DNA of 64,000 nt, taken from Planctomycetota bacterium. GTDB lineage: Bacteria > Planctomycetota > Phycisphaerae > WQYP01. This document shows, piece after piece, positions 46,010 to 55,401 of this stretch. The position numbers and the translations under genes were made by a program. Each line of letters opens with the position of its first letter. Position 1 is the first letter of the stretch. The notes beneath the pieces were generated by a model that was not told where the DNA came from, did no database searches, and saw only the letters and a program-made list of their open reading frames with translations. The stretch is from NCBI GenBank assembly GCA_021800165.1, contig JAJYZF010000001.1, positions 1 to 64,000 of the forward strand, in the 5' to 3' direction.

Positions 46010-46294
46010 ATGGGATGTTTTATTCTCTTGATCGGCGTTATCTGGCCGCGAATTACTCTGATCCTACTCTATTTATTCAGCACTTATCACCGAGCTTTCC
46101 AAACCGATTTGTGGCCGATTTTGGGTTTTTTCTTTTTGCCAACCACCACGCTGGGGTATGAATTGGCTAAAAACTGGGCTCCGGGCGGAGAGCTCAATGG
46201 TTTGTGGTGGCTGCTGCCGGCATTGGGACTGCTGCACGACCTTGGCCATACCGGTTGGGCCGCATCCCGCCGCAGCCAGGCGCGAAAGGGCTAG
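46010..46294 (+). CDS. Small integral membrane protein
   Basis: About 94 residues, with two or three transmembrane segments (FILLIGVIWPRITLILLYLF, LWPILGFFFLPTTTLGYEL, LNGLWWLLPALGLLHDLG). Similar small proteins occur next to unrelated genes in many bacteria; the function is unknown. The ORF track starts at 45983; the ATG at 46010 places the AAAGGCGG purine stretch nearer the usual spacing. It is divergent from the NHL gene. Confidence 0.6.
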   Translation: MGCFILLIGVIWPRITLILLYLFSTYHRAFQTDLWPILGFFFLPTTTLGYELAKNWAPGGELNGLWWLLPALGLLHDLGHTGWAASRRSQARKG

Positions 46295-46577
46295 GCAGCG
46301 CGGGCTGCGGCCCGCGAGTCGGGAGTCGGGAGTAACGGCGGCTGCGGATGCGCTAAACGCGGCGCGGCCAGCAGGCTGGCCGGCTTAGAAAGTTTTCGCG
46401 GGTTCGGTGCGGGCGTGGGGTTGCGGGTGGAGAGGCGAGACAAAACTTGCCAGGCTGCGTTATCATGGAAACCTTGCGCCGACGGGCGGGCCGCAGGGGC
46501 GGCATGGTCGGGGCAAGGCGGCGGGTTCGACCGGGCGGAAAAACAGGGCCGGCGAACCATTAAGGAGTGCCAGGAGA
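46295..46577. other. Hairpin and GAGTCGGG repeat upstream of the M16 pair
   Basis: CGCGGGC-TGCG-GCCCGCG (46299-46316) is a perfect 7-base-stem hairpin. It is followed by GCGAGTCGGGAGTCGGG (46314-46330), which matches 18111-18127 at 16 of 17 positions. No T-tract follows. The remainder is the upstream region of the M16 operon. Confidence 0.4.
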
Positions 46578-47858
46578 ATGTGTGCGACCCCAGGAAAAGC
46601 GGAAACCGCCGACACCTCGGCAACGGCCCAGCATCAGCATGTTCATCGGCTGGCCAATGGGCTTACCCTTTTGACGGAGAAGGTGCCCAATGTACGCTCG
46701 GCGACGATGATTTTGATGGTTCCGGCGGGTGCGGCGCTGGATCCGGCAACGGGTTTGGGCAGCGCCAATGTGCTTTCGGATTGGATTTTGCGGGGGGCCG
46801 GCAAGCGCAACTCGCGTGAGCTTTCCGAATATCTCGATGGGCTGGGCGTGCAGCGTGGAGCCGGGGCGGAAACCATTTTCATCCGCTTTGGGGCCAGTAT
46901 GCTGGGCCGCAACCTGGCCGCGGTGCTGGAGGTTTATGCCGAAATTGTACAGCGGCCGCAATTGCCGGAGTCGGGCTTTGGCCCGGCCCGGGATCTGGCG
47001 ATACAGCAGTTGGATGCCATTGAAGATGAACCGGCCCAGAAGCTAAGCATTTTGTTAAAAGCCCAGCACTTTCCGGATCCGCTGGGGCGGCCCACGGTAG
47101 GTAAGCGCGAGCACTTGCAGGCCCTGACGGCGGATCAACTGCGGGCGGATTTTCAAACACGCTTCACGCCGCAGGGGGCAATCTTGACGGTGGCCGGCGA
47201 CTGCGATTTTCAGCAGGTAACGGACCTGGTGGAAAAGCACTTCGGCGGGTGGCAAAACCCGCCGCGGCGTGCGACGGCGGCCAAGCCGGCACCGCGCGGC
47301 AGCTTACACATCACGCAGCCGACCAATCAGGTACAAATAGGACTGGCGATGGATTCGGTGCCGGAATCGCATGGGCAGAGCATCCTGATTAAGATGGCGG
47401 TGGGCGTATTGAGCGGGGGCATGGGAGCCAGACTGTTTTCGGAAATACGCGAAAAGCAGGGCTTGTGCTACAGCGTGCATGCCGGTTATCAAAGCAGCAA
47501 GGAGCAGGCGGCCATTCTGGGTTACGCGGGTACCGGTCCGGATCGGGCCCAGCGCACGCTGGATTCGTTTATGGTGGAACTTCAGCGGCTGGGCCAGGGC
47601 GTAACGGAAGAGGAGCTGGAAAGGGCACGTATCGGCATGAAAAGCCGCACCATCATGCAGGGGGAAAGCCCGGCCGCCCGGGCCGGGGCGTTGGCGCATG
47701 ATTTTTATCACTATGGCCGGCCGCGGACCCTCGAGGAATTGCGCGCCCGCATTGAAAGCGTGGCACTGGCGGATTTGAACGAGTATCTGGCGGTGAATCC
47801 ATTTGGCCCGGTGACGCTGGTAACCATTGGGCCTAATGCCCTTACGGTACCGGCCTGA
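46578..47858 (+). CDS. M16 family protein, catalytically degenerate subunit
   Basis: 426 residues with the M16 (pitrilysin/MPP) fold: HRLANGLTLLTEKVP at the start, an RGAGKRNSRELSEYLDGLG helix, and the later FSEIREKQGLCYSVHAGY motif. The zinc site HxxEH is lost: where the neighbour has HFLEH, this protein has NVLSD. In paired M16B enzymes one subunit supplies the zinc site and the other the Arg/Tyr substrate-binding motif; this is the second type. The start at 46578 follows AAGGAG...AGGAG. It is 49 bases upstream of the active subunit gene. Confidence 0.88.
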   Translation: MCATPGKAETADTSATAQHQHVHRLANGLTLLTEKVPNVRSATMILMVPAGAALDPATGLGSANVLSDWILRGAGKRNSRELSEYLDGLGVQRGAGAETIFIRFGASMLGRNLAAVLEVYAEIVQRPQLPESGFGPARDLAIQQLDAIEDEPAQKLSILLKAQHFPDPLGRPTVGKREHLQALTADQLRADFQTRFTPQGAILTVAGDCDFQQVTDLVEKHFGGWQNPPRRATAAKPAPRGSLHITQPTNQVQIGLAMDSVPESHGQSILIKMAVGVLSGGMGARLFSEIREKQGLCYSVHAGYQSSKEQAAILGYAGTGPDRAQRTLDSFMVELQRLGQGVTEEELERARIGMKSRTIMQGESPAARAGALAHDFYHYGRPRTLEELRARIESVALADLNEYLAVNPFGPVTLVTIGPNALTVPA

Positions 47859-47907
47859 GCGGTCGTTGCGGCCGAGGAAATGATGTTGGTTAGTCCGGGA
47901 GTTATAC

Positions 47908-49128
47908 ATGATGAGTTTCAAACAAGTGACGCTGCCCAATGGTCTGGATGTGATTGCCGAGGTGAATCCGCAGGCACAAAGCGCGGCGTTGGGGTTTATG
48001 GTAAAAACGGGAGCCAGGGATGAGCAGCCGGAGGTGGCCGGCGTTTCGCATTTTCTCGAGCACATGATGTTCAAGGGTACGCCACGGCGGTCGGCGGCGG
48101 ATGTTAACCGTGAATTTGACGCCATGGGAGCGAGCAACAACGCTTTTACCTCCAACGAGGTTACCTGCTATTGGGCGCATGTGCTGCCGGAGTTTTTGCC
48201 GCGGGCCTTGGATCTACTGGCGGATATGATGCGGCCGGCGCTGCGGATTGAAGATTTTGATATGGAAAAGAAGGTTATTTTAGAGGAAATATCGCTGTAT
48301 CTGGACCGTCCCACCCATGTGCTCTTCGAGGCGGTCATGGCGGATTATTTCGCCAGCCACGCCCTGGGCCAAAGCGTGCTGGGCAGCCGCGAATCCATCA
48401 CGGCCTTGGCGCAGCCGCAGATGCGGGAATATTTTGATGCGCATTATGGTCCGGGCAATATGGTGCTGGCGGCGGCCGGCAATGTGGACTGGGACCGGTT
48501 GGTGGGATGGATCGAAAAGGCGGCGGCGTCATGGCGGCATCTGGACATTCGGCGGGATTACACCGTGCCGCAGCCGCAGCCGCGCCGGCGCCACATTGTG
48601 GATGCGAAACTCAAGCGGCATTACATAGCGCTGATGTGCCCCGGCCCCAGCGCGCAGGACAAGCAGCGCCATGCGTGTCAGGTGTTGGCGGATGTCATCG
48701 GCGACCACGAAGGATCGCGGCTGTATTGGGCTTTGGTGGAGCCGGGACTGGCGGATGAAGCTGATTTTTCGTTTTATCCGCTGGATCGAACCGGAAGCTT
48801 TTTCGCGTATGCCTCGTGCGACCCGGCGCGCCGGGATCAGGTGGAGGACGTGCTGCTGGCGGAAATAAAGAAAGTCATTCAAGATGGTGTGACCGAGGCG
48901 GAAGTGCTGCGCAGCAAAAACAAAATTGAAACCGCGGCGGTGCTGCACGGGGAATTGCCGCTGGGGCGGATGCGTTCCATCTGCGCCCGCTGGACGTATA
49001 CGCATGAGTATCGTCGGCTGGAAGAGGAACTGGGGGAATTGGAGGCGGTTTCGGGGGCGGACATTCAGGAAGTATTGCGGCAATATCCATGTTCGCCGGT
49101 GACGATTACGACCCTGGGGCCGGAATAG
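47908..49128 (+). CDS. M16 family zinc peptidase, catalytic subunit
   Basis: 406 residues. The inverted zinc motif HFLEH is at 48-52 (with FKGTPRRSAADVNREFDAMG after it), and the distal zinc Glu lies in the VILEEI segment. It resembles processing-peptidase-like M16B enzymes that act on short extended peptides. There is no signal peptide, so it is either cytoplasmic or exported by an unrecognised route. It presumably forms a heterodimer with the upstream degenerate partner. Two ATG codons in a row open the frame. Confidence 0.92.
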   Translation: MMSFKQVTLPNGLDVIAEVNPQAQSAALGFMVKTGARDEQPEVAGVSHFLEHMMFKGTPRRSAADVNREFDAMGASNNAFTSNEVTCYWAHVLPEFLPRALDLLADMMRPALRIEDFDMEKKVILEEISLYLDRPTHVLFEAVMADYFASHALGQSVLGSRESITALAQPQMREYFDAHYGPGNMVLAAAGNVDWDRLVGWIEKAAASWRHLDIRRDYTVPQPQPRRRHIVDAKLKRHYIALMCPGPSAQDKQRHACQVLADVIGDHEGSRLYWALVEPGLADEADFSFYPLDRTGSFFAYASCDPARRDQVEDVLLAEIKKVIQDGVTEAEVLRSKNKIETAAVLHGELPLGRMRSICARWTYTHEYRRLEEELGELEAVSGADIQEVLRQYPCSPVTITTLGPE

Positions 49129-49194
49129 AATGGTAAGTCGGGGGCGGGTGGATATGATGGTCAAGGGCGTTGGATAATTTCAGGAGATCAGACG

Positions 49195-50379
49195 GTGGTC
49201 AAGACGGATGAAGTGTTGAAGCGGCTGGATGGGTTTTCGATAGAAATACCCTCGTGGGGATTCGCCGATACGGGCACGCGGTTTGGGAAATTTTTTCAGG
49301 ATGCGGCGGCGGCCACCATTGACGAGAAGTTCGCCGATGCCGGCCATGTACACGCTTTGACCGGGTGCTGCCCGACGGTGGCGGTGCATGTGTTGTGGGA
49401 TTTCAAGAAAGACCAATCGCCGCGCGAAGTAGCGGCTCTGGCCCGCAGGCACGGGGTGCGGGTGGGATCGATCAACCCCAATGTTTTTCAGGATCAGCAG
49501 TACAAATGGGGCAGCATTGCCAACCGCTCGGCGGACATACGCAAAATGGCCACGGACCATATCATTGAATCGGTACGTATCGGTCAGGCGGTGGGCAGCA
49601 ATGTGCTTTCGATCTGGCTGGGGGATGGCATGAATTACCCGGGGCAGGGCGACATTATCGCCCGCAAGCACTGGGTGGCGCAGGCCCTGAAAACAGTACA
49701 TGCCACCATGCCGGCGAAAATGACGATGCTGCTGGAATACAAACCGTTTGAACCAGCGTTTTACGCCACCGATATCGCGGATTGGGGCATGTCGCTGCTG
49801 CTGTGCAAGGCGGCGGGGAAACAGGCCCGGGTGCTGGTGGACACCGGACACCATTATCCATCGGTGAATATCGAACAGATTGTGGCGTGGCTGCTGGACG
49901 AAGGCATGTTGGGCGGCTTTCATTTCAATGACCGCAAGTATGCCGATGATGATCTGACCATGGGGTCCATTGACCCATACCAGACGTTCCGCATCTTCCA
50001 CGAAATAGAGAACCATCGGTTCCGCACGGGCAAGGACCCCGCCCTGGCGTACATGGTGGATCAGAGCCACAACCTCAAGCCGAAGATTGAAGCGATGCTG
50101 CAAACGGTGGATATGGCCCAGCAGCTTTATGCCAAGGCCTGTCTGGTGGACCGCAAAGCGCTGGCACTGGCCCAGGGGCGGGAAGATCTGGTAACCAGCG
50201 AGTCGATTGTGCGCGAGGCTTTTTTAACCGATGTACGACCGCTGCTGGCGCAGTGGCGCAAGGCCCACAAGCTGCCGATCGATACGATTGCGGCCCATCG
50301 CGAAAGCCGCTATGAGGCGCGCGCCGCTGCGGAAAGACGGGCTTGCCATGGGCCTAAGGCGGGCGGCGGTTATGCTTAG
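49195..50379 (+). CDS. rhaI: L-rhamnose isomerase (RhaI family)
   Basis: 394 residues. Interconverts L-rhamnose and L-rhamnulose, a metal-dependent TIM-barrel enzyme. Motifs with metal and sugar ligands are visible: LLEYKPFEPAFY (Glu), RVLVDTGHHYPS (Asp and His) and FHFNDRKYADDDLTMGSIDP (His and Asp residues). It fits the Pseudomonas stutzeri-type/TIGR02635 form rather than E. coli RhaA. The GTG at 49195 has AGGAGA 7 bases upstream. No kinase or aldolase partner is nearby, so rhamnose use cannot be concluded from this window alone. Confidence 0.88.
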   Translation: MVKTDEVLKRLDGFSIEIPSWGFADTGTRFGKFFQDAAAATIDEKFADAGHVHALTGCCPTVAVHVLWDFKKDQSPREVAALARRHGVRVGSINPNVFQDQQYKWGSIANRSADIRKMATDHIIESVRIGQAVGSNVLSIWLGDGMNYPGQGDIIARKHWVAQALKTVHATMPAKMTMLLEYKPFEPAFYATDIADWGMSLLLCKAAGKQARVLVDTGHHYPSVNIEQIVAWLLDEGMLGGFHFNDRKYADDDLTMGSIDPYQTFRIFHEIENHRFRTGKDPALAYMVDQSHNLKPKIEAMLQTVDMAQQLYAKACLVDRKALALAQGREDLVTSESIVREAFLTDVRPLLAQWRKAHKLPIDTIAAHRESRYEARAAAERRACHGPKAGGGYA

Positions 50380-50414
50380 GCGCGGGCCGCGAGGTCAAAA
50401 ATGATGGTGCAACC

Positions 50415-50780
50415 ATGATACCGGGCCAAGCGGATCTGAAACGGCGGCGTTTTCATGCCGGCCTGCTGGCGGCCTTGGCGCTGGTGCTGGCGGCCACCGG
50501 CTGCTTGGGCTTGGTTATTTTACAGGGATTGCCGCACCGAGAGGTCAATGAATTGGTGGAGGTGCTCGCGGCGGGCATTGGTGTGGTGCTGGCGGCGGGC
50601 GGGGTGATTGCCGGCCTCAATGCTGGTGGAACTAAATTGGATTGGCCGGGCCACCGGACGCTTGAATTTTACAGGGCCACCGCCCGCTGGTTGATGGCGA
50701 TGCTGCAACTGGCGGCCATGACGGCCATGATTTTGGTTGTTTATTACCGCGTGCTGGGGCATCCGCTGCCGCGGTTTTAG
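50415..50780 (+). CDS. Small membrane protein of unknown function
   Basis: 121 residues with about three transmembrane segments (LLAALALVLAATGCLGLVIL, LAAGIGVVLAAGGVIAGL, MLQLAAMTAMILVVYYRVL). The charged N-terminus suggests a signal anchor. No family was recognised. It starts 35 bases after rhaI and ends 20 bases before the nitroreductase gene, so it may belong to the same transcript. Confidence 0.55.
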   Translation: MIPGQADLKRRRFHAGLLAALALVLAATGCLGLVILQGLPHREVNELVEVLAAGIGVVLAAGGVIAGLNAGGTKLDWPGHRTLEFYRATARWLMAMLQLAAMTAMILVVYYRVLGHPLPRF

Positions 50781-50800
50781 AATTTGCAAGGGGTTTGGTC

Positions 50801-51385
50801 ATGCCAGCAGTCGCCAGAGTGTCGGATTTTCCGGTTGATCGGCAGTTTTTGGACCGGTGGTCGCCGCGGGCTTTTTCGCCGGAACCTTTGACACGAGCCC
50901 AGGTGCAAACGGTTTTGGAGGCGGCGCGCTGGGCACCATCGTCTTTTAACGAGCAGCCATGGTTATTTGTGTTTGCCCAGAGCGCTGCGGACCTGGCCAA
51001 ATTCCGGCCGCTGCTGATGGATCAAAATCGCGTGTGGGCGGATCAAGCTCCGGTATTGGTGCTGATTTTTGCCCGCCGGCATTTTGCGCACAACGGCAAG
51101 GCCAACCGGCACTACATGTTTGATGCCGGGGCGGCCTGGATGAGCCTGGCATTGCAAGCTCGGAGTTTAGGACTCTATGCCCATGCCATGGGTGGCTTTC
51201 ATCAAGACAAGGCGTACGAAACGCTGGGCGTTCCGGCGGACCGCTATGAGGCTCTGTGCGCAGTGGCGATCGGGCGGTATGGGGATGCGGGCGGGCTTCC
51301 GCCGGCGCTGGCGGAAAAGGAGTCGCCCGGGCCGCGCAAGGCACTGGCGGAGATCGCCCACGAGGGCGGCTATCGTGCCCAATAG
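50801..51385 (+). CDS. Nitroreductase family flavoprotein
   Basis: 194 residues. An FMN-dependent nitroreductase fold: RRAFSPEPL-like RWSPRAFSPEPLTR at the start, ARWAPSSFNEQPW (the FMN-contacting segment), a dimer-interface helix, and the late LCAVAIGRYGD. It would reduce a quinone, nitro compound or flavin with NAD(P)H; the natural substrate is unknown. The start at 50801 with AAGGGG about 8 bases upstream replaces the TTG used in the track. Confidence 0.9.
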   Translation: MPAVARVSDFPVDRQFLDRWSPRAFSPEPLTRAQVQTVLEAARWAPSSFNEQPWLFVFAQSAADLAKFRPLLMDQNRVWADQAPVLVLIFARRHFAHNGKANRHYMFDAGAAWMSLALQARSLGLYAHAMGGFHQDKAYETLGVPADRYEALCAVAIGRYGDAGGLPPALAEKESPGPRKALAEIAHEGGYRAQ

Positions 51386-51605
51386 GTGGGGATAAGAAGT
51401 TCCGGGGGCGGGGGGAGGCGGTAGTGTTTGCCGGCACGGGCGGGATGCAGCCGGGTATGGGGAAGCGTGCGGGTTTTGCTGAAGGTTGCCGGGGCTGAAA
51501 GTTGCCGGATTTTAAGCCGGCATGGGCGGATATGACTTTTCCGCGGGCCGGGGCGTATAATGTGGCGGTGCGGCGGTATTCTTTTCGCCTGAAGAGGTCA
51601 ATGGC

Positions 51606-53063
51606 ATGGCGCGTGTGGTCATACTGGGTGCGGGAATTGCGGGTCATACGGCGGCTTTGTTTGCGCGGCGGAGGCTGCCGCAGCCCCATCAGGTTATTGT
51701 GGTATCGCCTAAAGATATTTACAACTGGATTCCATCGAATATATGGGTAGGCGTGGGGGCCATGTCGTGCAACGAGGTGGTGGTACCGCTGCGGCCGGTG
51801 TATGCGAAAATGGACATCGATTTCGTGCAGGGTCGGGCGGTGGAAATTCATCCCGAAGGGACCGGGGCGGTGGGTACGCCGCGGGTTATCGTGGAAAACA
51901 CGGGGGAAGAGGCGACGGGTCAGCGGCGGGAAATCGGCTACGATTATCTGATTAACGCGACCGGCCCGAAGCTCAATTTTGCGGCCACGCCGGGGCTTGG
52001 TCCGGATGGTTTTACGCAATCGGTCTGCACGTATGAACATGCGGATAAGGCGGCGGGCGCATTTTTGGCGGCGGTGGAAGAGATGAAAAAGGGCCGGACA
52101 CAAACCCTGCTCATCGGCACGGGCCACGGGATGTGTACGTGCGAAGGAGCGGCGTTTGAGTTTGTGTTGAATGTGGAATTTGAACTCCGGCGGCACCAGG
52201 TGCGGGATAAGGCCCGCGTGGTGTTTATCAGCAATGAACCGGAATTGGGGGATTTTGGGGTCGGGGGTATGCACTTCAAACGCGGGGGTTACGTGGTAAG
52301 CAGCAAATTGTTTGCCGAATCGCTGTTTGTGGAACGGGGGGTGGAATGGATCACCGGGGCACACGTGCAGAAAGTGGAGGCGGGCAAGGCGTTTTATGAA
52401 ACCCTGGATGGGGAAAGCCATGAACTGGCCTTTGATTTTGCCATGCTGCTGCCCCCATTCACCGGCATCGGGATGAAGGCGTTGGATCGGGCGGGGCAGG
52501 ACATCACGGCGGACCTGTTTATGCCCAATGGCTTTATGAAGGTGGATGCGGATTACGCCAAAAAAGATTATGCCCAGTGGAAGGCCGCGGACTGGCCGAA
52601 AACCTATCGCAATCCGAAGTATGCCAACATATTTGCGGTGGGTATTGCCTTTGCGCCGCCGCACGCCATTACCCGTCCGCGTGTGAGCGCCAAGGGCACG
52701 CCGATTTCGCCGGCCCCACCGCGAACGGGCATGCCGTCGGCGATCATCGGCCGCGTGGTGGCCAACAATATCGCGGACCTGGTGCTGGGGCGAACCCAGC
52801 GCCAGCCGAAGACCGCTTCCATGGCGGCGTTGGGGGCGGCATGTGTGGCGTCGGCGGGGGCGAACTGGTGGTCGGGCACGGCTGCTTCCATGACCATGTA
52901 CCCCATTGTGCCGGATTTTGAGCGGTTTCCGGAATACGGTCGGGATTTGAAGTTTACGTTTGGCGACATTGGGTCCGCCGGCCATTGGATCAAAAAAATT
53001 CTCCACTACATGTTTATCTACAAGGCCAAGGCTTTGCCGATGTGGTGGATGATTCCGGAGTGA
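51606..53063 (+). CDS. SQR-like NAD(P)/FAD-dependent oxidoreductase
   Basis: 485 residues. N-terminal FAD motif ILGAGIAGH (6-14) and a second Rossmann segment at about 167-175 (LLIGTGHG). Cys141 in CTYEHADKA and Cys177/179 in GMCTCEG are placed where sulfide:quinone oxidoreductases keep redox cysteines. The C-terminal AALGAACVASAG is also typical of one SQR-like branch. Probably a peripheral membrane enzyme that passes electrons from sulfide or a related donor to quinone. A 46-residue gene follows 4 bases after its stop. Confidence 0.82.
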   Translation: MARVVILGAGIAGHTAALFARRRLPQPHQVIVVSPKDIYNWIPSNIWVGVGAMSCNEVVVPLRPVYAKMDIDFVQGRAVEIHPEGTGAVGTPRVIVENTGEEATGQRREIGYDYLINATGPKLNFAATPGLGPDGFTQSVCTYEHADKAAGAFLAAVEEMKKGRTQTLLIGTGHGMCTCEGAAFEFVLNVEFELRRHQVRDKARVVFISNEPELGDFGVGGMHFKRGGYVVSSKLFAESLFVERGVEWITGAHVQKVEAGKAFYETLDGESHELAFDFAMLLPPFTGIGMKALDRAGQDITADLFMPNGFMKVDADYAKKDYAQWKAADWPKTYRNPKYANIFAVGIAFAPPHAITRPRVSAKGTPISPAPPRTGMPSAIIGRVVANNIADLVLGRTQRQPKTASMAALGAACVASAGANWWSGTAASMTMYPIVPDFERFPEYGRDLKFTFGDIGSAGHWIKKILHYMFIYKAKALPMWWMIPE

Positions 53064-53067
53064 CATC

Positions 53068-53208
53068 ATGAGCGTGAACAAAACCGATCAGCAGGCGCCG
53101 TTACCCACGCCCAGTACGCGCTTCTTCCGCACGTTTGTGCCGTGGCAGTTGCTGAAATTTATTCTGATCAATTTGAAAATGATCCGCATGATACGGCGGT
53201 CGCATTAG
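53068..53208 (+). CDS. 46-residue protein coupled to the SQR-like gene
   Basis: Too short for the ORF track. The ATG at 53068 is 4 bases after the SQR stop, so the two are co-transcribed and probably translationally coupled. The N-terminal half is polar (SVNKTDQQAPLPTPST). The C-terminal half is a basic amphipathic or membrane-associated helix (WQLLKFILINLKMIRMIRR). It may help attach the flavoenzyme to the membrane; that role is inference. Codon use resembles its neighbour. Confidence 0.6.
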   Translation: MSVNKTDQQAPLPTPSTRFFRTFVPWQLLKFILINLKMIRMIRRSH

Positions 53209-53412
53209 GCCAGCGGCGGCGGCCAGATACCACCCCTGGGTGTTGCTGGTGGAAATGGAGATAAAAGCTGAATTGGCGTACATTTCACATCTGTGGGCAG
53301 CACCGTTGGCCAGGTCATTTTAAACCAGCACCGGCCAAGCGGCTTAAGGCGTGCGGCAAGGCAGTCGGTGTCTCCGCTTGACATTGCCATGTTAGAACCG
53401 TAGAATTGGTTT

Positions 53413-53826
53413 ATGAAGTCGTCCGCTGGAATTACGGTGTTGCTGCTCCTGCTGACATGCACGTGGTCATTGCACCGCGGCACCTGCGCAGCGGATACGG
53501 GCATGGCAGTGTCGCGGGCCACCGCCATCAGCGCCGGCGCTTCTTTGGCTGCAAAAGCCGAGGCGGGGATGCGGGGTTACGTGGGCGCAGCAGCGCGTCT
53601 TTCGCGCCCGTGCCATTGTCAGCCGAGGCCGCCGACAGTGGCTCTCCGGCCGGGCTTGACCGCACCCGCGCGCGACCCTGTGGCCGGGGCATTTCTTCAG
53701 TACCGCGTACTTCCATCGGCCTTGGTCATCTCCTGCGATAACCATTTTCACCACCACAACCGGCATTCTTTCCCAGATCGCAACCAAAGCACACTCACCT
53801 GGTTGCACTGCGCCCTGATCATTTGA
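53413..53826 (+). CDS. Small exported Cys/His-rich protein upstream of RND efflux operon
   Basis: 137 residues. A signal peptide (ITVLLLLLTCTWSLHRGTCA) is followed by an Ala-rich segment and a region with CHC (about 71-73), CDNHFHHHNRHS (about 109-120) and a final LHCALII. The metal-ligand density and position ahead of an efflux operon suggest a metal-binding periplasmic accessory protein. No known family (such as CusF) was recognised. No strong ribosome site is visible, so start and reality are moderately certain. Confidence 0.5.
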   Translation: MKSSAGITVLLLLLTCTWSLHRGTCAADTGMAVSRATAISAGASLAAKAEAGMRGYVGAAARLSRPCHCQPRPPTVALRPGLTAPARDPVAGAFLQYRVLPSALVISCDNHFHHHNRHSFPDRNQSTLTWLHCALII

Positions 53827-53961
53827 TGTTATTACTCTCGCCCCAGGCAGGCCCGCTACGCCAGGATGATGGCGTGTCCGGTCGCCTCCACCAACGCAAG
53901 AGTATCCGCAATTCGGGCGTTACGCCTCAATCGCAAGGCGAATTTGTAGAAAGGATGCAAA

Positions 53962-55401
53962 GTGAAGAAAACACCCGGCAAGTTGCCGTCGGCATACCCG
54001 TTTCCCCGACTTCTGCCGCTGCTGCTGACGCTGCTGCTGACGACGGGCTGCCAATCATACCACAGCAAGCCACTGAATTCGCGAACTGTGGCCCAGGCGT
54101 TGGCCACGCCGTCGTGGCACAAACTGCGTGTTGCGGTACAAGCAACCAGCTTGATCCAATTGCCCAAAACCATGCTCTCGCCCTCGCAGGGCCTGACACC
54201 GAACCGTGCAGCCGCGCTGGCGCTGATTCTCAATCCGTCATTGCGAGCTTTCCGCGACTTGCATGGCGAAGCCTCCGCCCAGCTTTTACAAGCTGGCATT
54301 CTTACCAATCCCCAACTCTCCGCCGACACGAATTTTGTCACTGGCGGCTTCCGCACCAATACCTTTAATGCCTATGGGGTGGGGGTGAGCTGGAATATTC
54401 GCCAACTGATTGATCGCCAAGCCCGCATCAGTGCCGCGCGTTACCAGGTGAAACAGGTGGATCTGGTGGTGGCATGGCGCGAATGGCAGATCGCTCAGGC
54501 GGCCCGACTGGCAGTTTACGCCATGGCCGCCGCCAAGACACAATTGCGAGAGGCCCTGCGTTCCCAGAGCGAGCTTGGCAAGGTCTACACCGTGGCGCGG
54601 CGCGCCAGCAAGCTGGGTCTGGTCACGCTTTTTGACCTTGGATTGGCGCTCCACGCGAGCCAGCAGGCGCAGGCCCTGGTGCTGGCATCCCAGCAGTCTC
54701 TGGCGGAAAGCCAGGTGGCTCTGGCCCAGGCCATGGGGCTGCCAGCGGGCACGACCTTCACCTTAAGTCCGTCCGTCCGGCTGCCGGTCACTTGTCGCTT
54801 GCCCAGCGTAGTGCTACTGGAAAAAAAGGTGGAGCGGCGGCGGCTTGATTTGCTGGCCCTGCACATGGGCTACCAGAGCCAGCAGGAGCGGTTGCGGGCC
54901 GCGGTGCTGCGGCAGTTTCCCAAGGTCGGCATCGGCTTTGTGCAGGCCAGCGACGCTAATAATGTCCACACCACCGGCTTTGGCGTGACCATCAACTTGC
55001 CCATTTTTGACCGTAACCAGGGCCGGATCGCGCAGGCCCGGGCGACGCGCCAGGCGATTTATGACGATTACATCGCGCGCGTGTTTGATGCCCGGGCGGA
55101 TATCGGTGCCGCAGCCGTGAACATCCGGGCGCTGCGGCGGCGCATCAGCCAAGCCCAGTCCGGTGCACGTCAATACAAACTCTTGGCCCAGCGCGAACGG
55201 CGCGGCCTGCGGACGCGGAACCTGGACATTGGGGTTTATGCGGCCGCCGTCGCGCAGGCGGAGCAGGCGCGGATCCAACTGGTAAAGTTGCGTTATCAAC
55301 TCGCCCGGAATCTCATCGCCTTGGAATTGGCTTCCGGCGATGCTCTGGCTAAACCACCTATGCGGCCGGTTGCCGCCGCAGCCTATGGAGAAACACGATG
55401 A
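53962..55401 (+). CDS. Outer-membrane efflux protein (TolC/CusC family)
   Basis: 479 residues. The signal ends in the lipobox TTGC, so it is a lipoprotein like CusC/OprM. The two OEP repeats have long helices (for example QQLIDRQARISAARYQVKQVD) and the second-half ARATRQAIYDDYIARV. It forms the outer-membrane channel of a tripartite pump. The GTG at 53962 has AAAGG 7 bases upstream. It overlaps the next gene by 4 bases (ATGA). Confidence 0.88.
   Translation: MKKTPGKLPSAYPFPRLLPLLLTLLLTTGCQSYHSKPLNSRTVAQALATPSWHKLRVAVQATSLIQLPKTMLSPSQGLTPNRAAALALILNPSLRAFRDLHGEASAQLLQAGILTNPQLSADTNFVTGGFRTNTFNAYGVGVSWNIRQLIDRQARISAARYQVKQVDLVVAWREWQIAQAARLAVYAMAAAKTQLREALRSQSELGKVYTVARRASKLGLVTLFDLGLALHASQQAQALVLASQQSLAESQVALAQAMGLPAGTTFTLSPSVRLPVTCRLPSVVLLEKKVERRRLDLLALHMGYQSQQERLRAAVLRQFPKVGIGFVQASDANNVHTTGFGVTINLPIFDRNQGRIAQARATRQAIYDDYIARVFDARADIGAAAVNIRALRRRISQAQSGARQYKLLAQRERRGLRTRNLDIGVYAAAVAQAEQARIQLVKLRYQLARNLIALELASGDALAKPPMRPVAAAAYGETR

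Noticed and set aside
47304-48155. 283-codon minus-strand frame across the M16 genes
   Set aside because: Antisense to conserved M16 coding sequence; no motif, no ribosome site.
49180-50103. 307-codon minus-strand frame across rhaI
   Set aside because: Antisense to L-rhamnose isomerase with its motifs intact on the plus strand.
50946-53081. 711-codon open frame on the minus strand, opposite the nitroreductase and SQR-like genes
   Set aside because: It is antisense to two well-recognised genes. Its translation is Arg/His/Pro-rich without domains, the usual shadow of G+C-rich coding DNA.
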